Assembly: GCA_003246805.1 (NCBI GenBank)
Contig: QKDG01000157.1
Location: 1-16,487, forward strand
Reading direction: 5' to 3'
DNA: 16,487 bases
From: Clostridia bacterium
GTDB taxonomy: Bacteria; Bacillota; Clostridia; Oscillospirales; Ruminococcaceae
A model generated the notes under the pieces. The model saw nothing but the letters and a program-made list of their open reading frames with translations. It did not search any database and had not been told where the DNA came from. The position numbers were made by a program, and so were the translations under genes. This document shows positions 1 to 6,263 of this stretch, piece after piece. Position 1 is the first letter of the stretch, and every line of letters starts with the position of its first letter.

Positions 1-260
1 AAATTAATCACCAGCTTTCATTGCAAAGCAAGAGATTGATGTGGATATCTTTGCTGTCACCAAACAGATATAACGAAACCATAAAAGAACATAAGAATAT
101 CATGGATTCAATATTAAGCTGCGACCTTGATAAAGCAAAGCAGGCAATACATCAGCATATATTAAACACCAAGGTCAATTATGAGCAAATATTGAACAAT
201 TCTCAATGGGATAAAATTGCACATGAAATTAAATGCATTAAGGGAAACATAATAATTTAA
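1..260 (+). CDS. GntR-family regulator, C-terminal FCD domain (partial, 5' end outside window)
   Basis: The reading frame is open from the window edge, with the first full codon at base 3, and ends in TAA at 260, so only about 85 C-terminal residues are present. The helical pattern, with RYNETIKEHKNIMDSI followed by a segment ending in AKQAIHQHI, matches the last helices of an FCD ligand-binding domain. In that family spaced histidines, here EHKN and QHI, help hold a metal and an organic-acid effector. The DNA-binding winged helix lies outside the window. It reads in the same direction as the membrane protein and sulfatase that follow, so it may regulate them, but this is inferred from position only. 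The fragment is short, so the subfamily and ligand cannot be named. Confidence 0.75.
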   Translation, partial: INHQLSLQSKRLMWISLLSPNRYNETIKEHKNIMDSILSCDLDKAKQAIHQHILNTKVNYEQILNNSQWDKIAHEIKCIKGNIII

Positions 261-268
261 TTATTCAG

Positions 269-309
269 ATAGCTTTTTAATGTTAATGACAAATACATTA
301 AAAAGCTAT
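269..309 (+). terminator. Hairpin after the GntR gene, possible terminator
   Basis: A perfect 14-bp inverted repeat pairs ATAGCTTTTTAATG (269-282) with CATTAAAAAGCTAT (296-309) around a 13-nt loop. It starts 8 bases after the regulator's stop codon. The stem is AT-rich and is followed by only two T residues before an A-rich stretch, so intrinsic termination may be weak. It could instead be an operator dyad or a processing site ahead of the next gene. Confidence 0.5.
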
Positions 310-384
310 TTCAAAATATGGATAAATATATTTTTTAACGTGTATAAATAGTGCTGGTAAAATGATATTTTAAGGAGATTTAGT

Positions 385-1068
385 ATGAATAAAGTGTTTA
401 ATATAGAAAATCGGTTCATGAATTTTTTGAATTTCTTTGGGAAATTGACAGTCCTGAACATTCTCTGGTTAATTTGCTGCTTGCCAGTTATTACTATTGG
501 TGCATCTACATCAGCAATGTATTCAGTAATGTATAAAGTTGTAAAGGATACAGACCTATTTCTTATTAAAGATTTTTTTGTAAGTTTTAAAAAGAATTTT
601 ATTCAAAGTACTGTGCTTTGGATAATATTATTTGCAATGGGGATTATCTTTAGCTTTGATTTACGATATGCATTGAGTGGTGAAGGGACTATAAGAAATT
701 TCTTTATTTTCGTAGGTGTAATCGGTTTAGCAATAACACTGGTATTATTTATGTATACCTTTGCGCTTCAGGCACGATTTGATAATAAAATTATAACCTA
801 CATTAAAAACTCTTTTTTGATTTTAGTGTTTTGTCCAATTAAATCTATAATGTTAGTAGTTGTATGGATAGGCCCATTTATTCTCACATATAATAGCTAT
901 TTAGTTTTAAGGTATACTGGTTTTATTTGGTTTGTATTTGGTTTTGCACTTCAATTTTATTTTGCTTGCAGGATTCTTCTATCAGCCTTTAAAAAAGTAT
1001 CAGCTGAAGAAAATCAACAAAGCTATCAAGATAAATTGCCAGAAAATTATGAAGAGGAAGAAGATTAA
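385..1068 (+). CDS. YesL-family (DUF624) integral membrane protein
   Basis: This 227-residue membrane protein opens with the typical YesL layout: a short polar N-terminus, then a first hydrophobic segment (about residues 20-50) containing LWLICCLPVITIGASTSAMY, which resembles the conserved family signature. Further hydrophobic segments lie near 72-92, 103-128, 140-175 and 178-198, and the tail is acidic and soluble. AAGGAG sits 7 bases before the ATG. Members of this family usually lie in operons for uptake and breakdown of oligosaccharides, often with ABC sugar permeases, but their molecular role is not established. The sulfatase gene starts 25 bases downstream on the same strand, so the two are probably co-transcribed. 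Confidence 0.8.
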   Translation: MNKVFNIENRFMNFLNFFGKLTVLNILWLICCLPVITIGASTSAMYSVMYKVVKDTDLFLIKDFFVSFKKNFIQSTVLWIILFAMGIIFSFDLRYALSGEGTIRNFFIFVGVIGLAITLVLFMYTFALQARFDNKIITYIKNSFLILVFCPIKSIMLVVVWIGPFILTYNSYLVLRYTGFIWFVFGFALQFYFACRILLSAFKKVSAEENQQSYQDKLPENYEEEED

Positions 1069-1093
1069 AATTTTATAAAGACAGGGTGATAAA

Positions 1094-2596
1094 ATGAAAA
1101 AAAATGTAATTATTTTTCATACTGATCAACAAAGATATGACAGTCTTTGTTGCAATGGAAACAAATATGCAAAGACACCAAACATTGATGCTTTGGCAGA
1201 AGATGGTTGCCGATTTACAAGGCATATAGCAGCAAATCCAACCTGCATGCCTTCCAGAGCAAGCTTGTTGACAGGGTTATATCCTTCAGGACACGGCATT
1301 ACATCAAATGGTATTCCTTTATGGCGAAGAGATTCACAAAACCCAGTTATCGGTGATATGCTGGGAATTAAGATTGAAGATAAGATTCCAACTTTGGCAG
1401 ATATGCTTCTCGAAAATGGTTATAGTACTTCATTGTTTGGCAAGTTACATTTATCTCCTCATGGTTCTGATAAGGTATATGGCTATGCTGAAAGCAATGA
1501 TCTTTGGAATCAAGAAAATCCAATTGATGAATCAAAAAATTTTTATGGCTTTCAAACCAAGAAAATGATAATGGGGCACGGAGAAGCACCGTGTGCTTAT
1601 AATGGTGGCCATTATGGAAGATGGCTTGCAGAAAAATATCCTGATATAAAAGAATTATTGAACAACAAAGAAAAAATACAGCCAGGAAGTATTGACGATA
1701 TTTACCTTTCACGAATACCATCAAAGTATCACAATAGTATGTGGCTTGCTGATGAAGTTGTAAATTATCTTGAAGAAACAAAAAATTCCGACAAACCAGA
1801 ATTTATGTTTGTAGGGTTTCCTGACCCTCATCATCCGTTTACACCCCCCGAAGATATCGCTAACGAGTTTTTAGATATTCCACTGCCTGAATTTGCCTCA
1901 GCAAATGACATTGTTGGTGAAAAATCATCTACTTCTCAAAAGGTTATGCAAATGTACACATATTCAAAAGAAGATTGTAACAAAGCATATCGATATACGA
2001 TGGCATCTGTTTACTTGATTGATAAAGCAATTGGTCAAATAGTTAAATATTTAAAAGATAACAATTTGTATGACGATACGATTATTATTTTCACATCTGA
2101 CCACGGGGATTTTCTAGGCGATTTTGATATGCTTAGAAAAGCGGATGTAGCTTTCAAAAACCTTGTTAATGTTCCGTTTATTATTAAGGCAACAAAAGGT
2201 ACAAAGCTACCAGACTCAACTGATATACCTATGAGTAACGCTGATGTTGTTCCAACTGTTTTAAAAATGCTTGATATTAAACCTGCTGAGTACATTCATG
2301 GAATTGACATTTTTTCCGAAAAAGCTAAAGAAAACATGCCAATGGTAACTTGTGGGAGCTTAATTGGGATTGAACGTAACATTTCAATGTTTGATGATAC
2401 GTATCGATACTCTTATTATATCGATACAAAAGAAGAAGAACTATACAACCACAAGGATGATCCTAACGAACTACACAACCTGGTAAATGACAAGAATACT
2501 GATGTAACCAGTATTTGCAAAAGGTTTAAAGAAAAACTATTTCAAAAACACATAGAATGTGAAACTGAGCTGTTTAATCACTATGCTTTGTGGTAG
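1094..2596 (+). CDS. Cytoplasmic Cys-type sulfatase (arylsulfatase / alkaline phosphatase superfamily)
   Basis: This 500-residue protein should hydrolyse a sulfate ester on a sugar or aromatic substrate. The sulfatase signature is intact: CMPSR at residues 51-55, then ASLLTG, with Cys51 being the residue that families of this type convert to formylglycine. Metal-binding positions are visible in the N-terminal HTDQQR (Asp11) and in SDHGDFLGD (Asp336, His337). The length is normal for the family. There is no signal peptide, so it should act in the cytoplasm on an imported substrate. The start is supported by AGGGTG about 6 bases upstream. In anaerobes, formylglycine is installed by a radical SAM enzyme (anSME); no clear anSME is present here. 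Close relatives include phosphonate hydrolases and choline sulfatases, so the substrate is uncertain. Confidence 0.85.
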   Translation: MKKNVIIFHTDQQRYDSLCCNGNKYAKTPNIDALAEDGCRFTRHIAANPTCMPSRASLLTGLYPSGHGITSNGIPLWRRDSQNPVIGDMLGIKIEDKIPTLADMLLENGYSTSLFGKLHLSPHGSDKVYGYAESNDLWNQENPIDESKNFYGFQTKKMIMGHGEAPCAYNGGHYGRWLAEKYPDIKELLNNKEKIQPGSIDDIYLSRIPSKYHNSMWLADEVVNYLEETKNSDKPEFMFVGFPDPHHPFTPPEDIANEFLDIPLPEFASANDIVGEKSSTSQKVMQMYTYSKEDCNKAYRYTMASVYLIDKAIGQIVKYLKDNNLYDDTIIIFTSDHGDFLGDFDMLRKADVAFKNLVNVPFIIKATKGTKLPDSTDIPMSNADVVPTVLKMLDIKPAEYIHGIDIFSEKAKENMPMVTCGSLIGIERNISMFDDTYRYSYYIDTKEEELYNHKDDPNELHNLVNDKNTDVTSICKRFKEKLFQKHIECETELFNHYALW

Positions 2597-2638
2597 AATA
2601 AAATTAAACTATCAGTTACGTGATTTTTTTGTTTAAAA

Positions 2639-2677
2639 AAATATCCCGCCAACGGAAGAACCGCCAGCGGGATATTT
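2639..2677 (+). terminator. Hairpin downstream of the sulfatase, probable terminator
   Basis: AAATATCCCGC (2639-2649) pairs with GCGGGATATTT (2667-2677). An inner CGG/CCG pairing sits across a three-base mismatch bubble, closed by an AAGAA loop. It lies 42 bases after the sulfatase stop. On the plus strand the following bases are only weakly T-rich (TTTAATT). On the minus strand it is followed by a long T run, but no minus-strand gene ends here. It separates the sulfatase operon from the radical SAM gene. Confidence 0.6.
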
Positions 2678-2813
2678 AATTGATAATGAAATAGTGCAAT
2701 TTATAATTGGATTTTGAAGGTAATTTGTCTGATTAAACTTCATAGATTTTGTGAAATATCAGCTTTTGTGTGTTTAACGAACTAACTTATATAACAAATA
2801 GTCATTGCAAAAT

Positions 2814-2820
2814 AGGAGGT
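2814..2820 (+). promoter_or_regulatory. Ribosome binding site fixing the radical SAM start
   Basis: AGGAGGT ends 6 bases before the ATG at 2827. The open frame extends back to an ATG at 2770, but the extra 19 residues have no conserved character and no ribosome site, so 2827 is preferred. Confidence 0.8.
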
Positions 2821-2826
2821 GCACAC

Positions 2827-3951
2827 ATGGATTTGCTTAATAAATTGTATATTGAACCAACATCCAAATGTAACTTGAATTGTAAAATGTGTTTTCGGAA
2901 CACTTGGTTTGATGAAAGCTTTTGCGATATGCCATTTGAAATTTTTAAAAAAACCATTGATACGCGGCCACATGAAGTTAAGACTGTATTTTTTGGCGGA
3001 ATGGGAGAACCTTTATATCACCCCAGAATTTTAGATATGATAGAGATGTGTAAAGAAAACAGGCTTTATGTTGAGCTTTTATCGAACGGTACTATGCTTA
3101 CACCTAATTTTTCTAAAGCGTTATTGGATTCTGGATTGAATAAGTTATGGATATCATTAGATTTCTTAAAAGATGAGGAGAATTCACATACAGAGTCGAA
3201 AAATTCAGGTCATCCAAACTATAATGATATAATCAAAAGAATTGAAATATTTAATCAAGTTCTAAAGAATCACACACATTTTGCTCATCTTGGGATAACA
3301 TTTGTTGCAACAAAAAGCAACGTACATCATCTTGCATTGTTGCCATATTTTATAGATAGATACAGTATAAGCGATGTGAATATTTCAAACATGTATCCAT
3401 CGGATATGGAATCTAAAAAGGATGTATTATATCAAAGAACATTGAATCTTTCAGTTGGCTCTGACCAATACGGAGCGAGAAGGCCAAAAGTAAACATTCC
3501 CTACATGGATTGGGGCTTAAAAGAAGTGCAGGAAGGACTGGAAGGTCTTTTTTCTAAAATGAATTTCAATTTATTAGTTGGAAACATACCTGTGCCACGA
3601 AGGTCACAGTATTGCCGTTTTGTTGAAGAGGGTGCTTCATTTGTTCGCAGTGATGGTGATGTAAGCCCTTGCATGGCGTTACTCCATAATGGTACAACAG
3701 TTGTTTTTGATACAGATAGAAAGGTTTATCATCATTCATTTGGGAACCTTAAAGACAAGGGTTTGAAAGATATTTGGCAATCAGAAGAATATTCAGAGTT
3801 TCGTGAACGTGTTAAGAACTTTAGCTTCTCACCTTGTATGAACTGTGGGCAATGTTCTTTATCTGAGTCAAATCAAGAAGATTGCTATGGAAATTCTGCT
3901 CCAACCTGTGGAGGATGTTTATGGGCAGAAGGGCTTTTAAGTTGTCCGTGA
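2827..3951 (+). CDS. Radical SAM/SPASM protein, tungsten-cofactor oxidoreductase maturase type
   Basis: This 374-residue enzyme carries the radical SAM cluster motif CNLNCKMC (Cys15, Cys19, Cys22) and the SAM-contact motif FFGGMGEPL. Its C-terminal SPASM-type cysteine region includes VSPCMALL, PCMNCGQC and CGGCLWAEGLLSCP. The last signature resembles the radical SAM proteins encoded next to tungsten-pterin aldehyde:ferredoxin oxidoreductases (Cmo-type). Those are thought to mature the enzyme or its cofactor, although their chemistry is not firmly known. A MoaD-like gene lies 223 bases downstream, the partner often found with such loci. No oxidoreductase gene is in the window. The alternative, a sulfatase-maturating enzyme for the sulfatase upstream, is less likely because anSMEs usually have CxxxCxYC and a different C-terminus. 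Confidence 0.72.
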   Translation: MDLLNKLYIEPTSKCNLNCKMCFRNTWFDESFCDMPFEIFKKTIDTRPHEVKTVFFGGMGEPLYHPRILDMIEMCKENRLYVELLSNGTMLTPNFSKALLDSGLNKLWISLDFLKDEENSHTESKNSGHPNYNDIIKRIEIFNQVLKNHTHFAHLGITFVATKSNVHHLALLPYFIDRYSISDVNISNMYPSDMESKKDVLYQRTLNLSVGSDQYGARRPKVNIPYMDWGLKEVQEGLEGLFSKMNFNLLVGNIPVPRRSQYCRFVEEGASFVRSDGDVSPCMALLHNGTTVVFDTDRKVYHHSFGNLKDKGLKDIWQSEEYSEFRERVKNFSFSPCMNCGQCSLSESNQEDCYGNSAPTCGGCLWAEGLLSCP

Positions 3952-4056
3952 TATCAATAAAAGCTGAGGAGTTTTGCAGGAAATTAATACAAATTAAGTA
4001 TGAAAGACAATTAGCTGGGAATTATTGGTTTTAAAGGCTTTTGATAATTATCAGGA

Positions 4057-4152
4057 GTGAAACAACTTGTCTTGAATGCATGGGATATCGTTATTGTGAA
4101 ATAAATAGCAACGCTCTCTGTTATAGGATTAACAGCATACATTCATAAATAA
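4057..4152 (+). pseudogene. Possible decayed reading frame with an internal stop
   Basis: A frame starts with GTG at 4057 just after a CAGGA sequence, runs 15 codons to TAA at 4102, then continues in the same frame for 15 more codons (IATLSVIGLTAYIHK) to TAA at 4150. The second part resembles the end of a membrane helix with a basic tail. It may be a remnant of a lost gene between the radical SAM and MoaD genes, or chance. The rest of the 3952-4174 gap shows no gene or strong hairpin. Confidence 0.15.
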
Positions 4153-4174
4153 TTTATTTGAAGGGAAAGATAGT

Positions 4175-4411
4175 ATGATAAAAATTAAATTTTTAGGGCC
4201 ATTTTCAAAAGTAATGAAAGATTTAGACAAAGATGGTTATTGGAACGTAGAACCAAATAATCAAACAATTGGAGAGCTTTTAATGGCTACTAATATTAAA
4301 GACATTAAAATGAATTATTCTGTGGTTGTTAACAGCACCAAGCAAGGTCAGGATTATATGCCAAAGGATGGGGATGTGCTGTCAATAATTCCACTATTTT
4401 TCGCAGGTTAG
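4175..4411 (+). CDS. MoaD/ThiS-family sulfur-carrier-like small protein
   Basis: This 78-residue protein has the size and pattern of a beta-grasp MoaD/ThiS carrier: an N-terminal strand IKIKFLGPF, a central NYSVVVNS strand and the late DGDVLSIIPLFFAG segment. In working carriers the C-terminal Gly-Gly is adenylated and thiocarboxylated to deliver sulfur to molybdopterin or thiazole. Here the last two residues are Ala-Gly, so the final glycine is kept but the penultimate one is replaced. GAAGGGAAAG precedes the ATG. Its place after a tungsten-maturase radical SAM gene suggests a role in tungstopterin synthesis or in assembling an aldehyde oxidoreductase, as MoaD-like genes commonly sit in such loci. 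No MoeB or MoaE partner is in the window. Confidence 0.72.
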   Translation: MIKIKFLGPFSKVMKDLDKDGYWNVEPNNQTIGELLMATNIKDIKMNYSVVVNSTKQGQDYMPKDGDVLSIIPLFFAG

Positions 4412-4454
4412 TATTTACAAAATATCATGATCATATATACAGTTTATAAAACAA

Positions 4455-4483
4455 CCCCGTTAATCATCACATGAATAACGGGG
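4455..4483 (-). terminator. Terminator of the rhodanese lipoprotein gene (possibly bidirectional)
   Basis: CCCCGTTA (4455-4462) and TAACGGGG (4476-4483) form a perfect 8-bp GC-rich stem. Read on the minus strand it lies 36 bases past the rhodanese stop and is followed by TTGTTTTATAA, a fair U tract. On the plus strand it also lies 43 bases after the MoaD-like gene, so it may stop both convergent transcripts. Confidence 0.75.
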
Positions 4484-4519
4484 AACTTTACATATTATGA
4501 CATATAAGCGTGGAAGAAT

Positions 4520-4954
4520 TTAATATTTAACTGTTCCATAAGGCCAGTCTATAATACCGCCAAAATCGTACACGTTATTGTATCCCATATCGGCAAGCTT
4601 TTCAGCAGCATTTGCACTTCGACGTCCACTTCTGCAATAGACAAGAATCATGGCATCCTTATCGGGCATCACTTCTTCTGCTTTATCTTCAATTGTATAA
4701 TCGGGGAGCAAAACGGAATTTTCTATATGACCTTCGTTATATTCCGTGTCTGTTCGGACATCAAGAATTATATAATTTGTTTGTTCATCCATGATTTTCT
4801 TTGCTTGTATTGCTGTAATCAACTTGTAACCTCCTTCTTTCAAAATATATTCCGAGCTGTTTTCAGTTTGAGCTTTTGAAGTTGTATCTGCTGTGCAACC
4901 AGCAACCATCAACAAAGTTAAAATAACAGTAAAAATAAACAGTATACGTTTCAT
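4520..4954 (-). CDS. Rhodanese-domain lipoprotein
   Basis: The 144-residue product has a lipoprotein signal: basic MKR, a hydrophobic stretch, then the lipobox VAGC with Cys20 as the expected lipidated residue. It should therefore sit on the outer face of the membrane. Residues 42-144 form a single rhodanese domain with LDVR (62-67 region), EGHIENS and the active-site loop CRSGRRS beginning at Cys107, which would carry the persulfide. Rhodaneses move sulfane sulfur, but the substrate is not predictable. AGAGGTG lies 7 bases before the ATG. It is transcribed divergently from the Rieske gene, sharing a 234-base control region. A complete domain with its catalytic cysteine indicates a working enzyme. 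Confidence 0.88.
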   Translation of the reverse strand: MKRILFIFTVILTLLMVAGCTADTTSKAQTENSSEYILKEGGYKLITAIQAKKIMDEQTNYIILDVRTDTEYNEGHIENSVLLPDYTIEDKAEEVMPDKDAMILVYCRSGRRSANAAEKLADMGYNNVYDFGGIIDWPYGTVKY

Positions 4955-5016
4955 TTAACACCTCTTAAAATTATTTTTAAAATTTATATAAATAAATATA
5001 CTTTTTCTCAAATTTA

Positions 5017-5025
5017 ATTATAACA
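5017..5025 (-). promoter_or_regulatory. Extended -10 promoter element for the rhodanese gene
   Basis: On the minus strand TGTTATAAT (complement of 5017-5025) is a consensus TATAAT with the extended -10 TG. No good -35 box lies 17 bases further upstream, as is common for extended -10 promoters. The start codon is 62 bases downstream. The same GTGTTATAAT decamer forms the -10 of the divergent Rieske promoter. Confidence 0.5.
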
Positions 5026-5043
5026 CACATAATAGTTTTTACA

Positions 5044-5056
5044 GTGATTATATCAC
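5044..5056. promoter_or_regulatory. Dyad between the divergent rhodanese and Rieske promoters
   Basis: GTGAT (5044-5048) and ATCAC (5052-5056) form an inverted repeat with a three-base centre. The dyad sits at the expected -35 region of the rhodanese promoter and about 30 bases upstream of the Rieske -35 box. It loosely resembles CRP/FNR-family operators, but its half-site spacing is not that of the classical sites. The binding protein is unknown. Confidence 0.35.
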
Positions 5057-5085
5057 ATTATGTAAGGAAAATAAACATAGTTTTC

Positions 5086-5112
5086 TTGACAAAATTTAAT
5101 AAGTGTTATAAT
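5086..5112 (+). promoter_or_regulatory. Sigma-A-type promoter for the Rieske gene
   Basis: TTGACA (5086-5091) and TATAAT (5107-5112) are both consensus, with a short 15-base spacer. An extended -10 TG at 5104-5105 may compensate. The predicted transcript has a leader of about 70 bases before the ATG at 5189. Confidence 0.6.
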
Positions 5113-5188
5113 ATAAAACAAATGTCAGAAAACAATCTAAAATTGTCACAAAGCACAGATATATGCGTTTTAATGAAAGGAGATAAAA

Positions 5189-6160
5189 ATGATACTTAAT
5201 CAATGGTATGCAATTATTCCTTCAAAAGCAGTAAAGAAAAATAAAATTATGGGTATAAAAAGGTTGAATTTAGAGCTTGCCTTGTTTAGAAATTCAAATA
5301 ATGAAATTTGCTGTGTAGTTGACCAGTGCACACACAGGGGGGCCGAGCTTAGTAAGGGCAAAATTAATGGGGATTGTATTCAATGCCCATTTCACGCGTT
5401 GGAGTTTGACAAAAGCGGGAAATGCACATTTATTCCTGCAAATGGTAAGTCATCAACAGAAGATATCAGCCGTTATAATGTAAAAAATTATATTGTAAAA
5501 GAAGCAAACGGCATCGTTTATTTGTGGTATGGTGACAACGATAAGGCAACAGATAAACTCCCGTTTTTTAATGATTTTGTTGATGAATCATATTCTTGCA
5601 GTGAAATTGAAGACCACTGGAATTCTCACTATTCCCGTTGTATTGAAAATCAGTTGGATGTAGTTCATGTTCCCATAGTGCATTATAACACAATAGGCAG
5701 AGGCAACAAAACTCTGATAAATGGCCCAAAGGTTGAGTTTAAAAACGGTGTGTTGCGAACAAGTGCAAATAACGAAGTTGATATGGGGCAAAAGCCAAAA
5801 AAAGCTGCTGATTGTGAAATAAAGAATACCAACCTGAATTTCATTTTCCCGAATATATGGATGAATCATATCAGCGAAAAAATTAAAGTTATAATATATT
5901 TTGCACCGGTAAACGACGAGAATACAATCTTGTACATAAGGTTTTATTGTAAGATTTCAAAATTTAGGCCACTTAACAATTTTATTGCTTTTACAGGAAA
6001 ATTTGCTAACAAAATAATTGAGCGCCAGGATAAGCGCGTGGTAATTACACAAAAGCCAAAGGCATCGGCTTACCGTTCATCCGAAAAGCTGTTGATGGGT
6101 GATGGACCAATTGTTATGTACAGAAAAATAAGAGATGATTTGAAGAATACTGATATTTAA
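5189..6160 (+). CDS. Rieske-type non-haem iron oxygenase-like protein (alpha-subunit architecture)
   Basis: The 323-residue protein has an N-terminal Rieske domain with CTH (Cys47, His49) and CPFH (Cys66, His69), the four ligands of a [2Fe-2S] cluster at canonical spacing. The motif ENQLDVVHVPIVH provides Asp157, His160 and His165, the usual D-x2-H-x4-H bridge and mononuclear iron site. Asp281 in ERQDKRVVITQ could be the carboxylate ligand. It therefore looks catalytically complete, resembling single-component demethylase or pheophorbide-oxygenase-like members rather than a plain ferredoxin. Such enzymes normally need O2 and a reductase; no reductase is adjacent. GAAAGGAGA precedes the ATG. 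It is monocistronic, with its own promoter and a terminator downstream. The substrate is unknown. Confidence 0.82.
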   Translation: MILNQWYAIIPSKAVKKNKIMGIKRLNLELALFRNSNNEICCVVDQCTHRGAELSKGKINGDCIQCPFHALEFDKSGKCTFIPANGKSSTEDISRYNVKNYIVKEANGIVYLWYGDNDKATDKLPFFNDFVDESYSCSEIEDHWNSHYSRCIENQLDVVHVPIVHYNTIGRGNKTLINGPKVEFKNGVLRTSANNEVDMGQKPKKAADCEIKNTNLNFIFPNIWMNHISEKIKVIIYFAPVNDENTILYIRFYCKISKFRPLNNFIAFTGKFANKIIERQDKRVVITQKPKASAYRSSEKLLMGDGPIVMYRKIRDDLKNTDI

Positions 6161-6189
6161 AAATATTAAACCAAAGGTTTATACTAATA

Positions 6190-6227
6190 CAAAACGCACC
6201 CGATGATATAACACCGGATGCGTTTTG
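6190..6227. terminator. Bidirectional terminator between the Rieske gene and amt
   Basis: CAAAACGCA (6190-6198) pairs with TGCGTTTTG (6219-6227), with extra inner CCG/CGG pairing across one mismatch. It is flanked by T-rich sequence on both strands (GTTTTGCATTTATT on plus, TTTTGTATTAG on minus). It lies 29 bases after the Rieske stop and 36 bases after the convergent amt stop, so it can end both transcripts. Confidence 0.75.
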
Positions 6228-6263
6228 CATTTATTAATAAGTAGGTAGGGGGTAGCTTAACAA

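Noticed and set aside
358..363. Extended -10-like TGGTAAAAT before the YesL gene
   Set aside because: It lies so close to the AAGGAG site and ATG that transcription would start at the ribosome site, and no -35 box is evident.
1368..1781. 137-codon open frame antisense to the sulfatase
   Set aside because: It is a shadow of a clearly conserved sulfatase frame, with no recognisable domain or start signal.
2770..2826. N-terminal extension of the radical SAM protein
   Set aside because: AGGAGGT immediately precedes the ATG at 2827, and the extension shows no conserved features.
2827..3951. Reading the radical SAM gene as a sulfatase-maturating enzyme
   Set aside because: The CNLNCKMC motif and the CGGCLWAEG C-terminus fit the tungsten-associated maturase group better, and a hairpin separates it from the sulfatase. 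It is kept only as an alternative.
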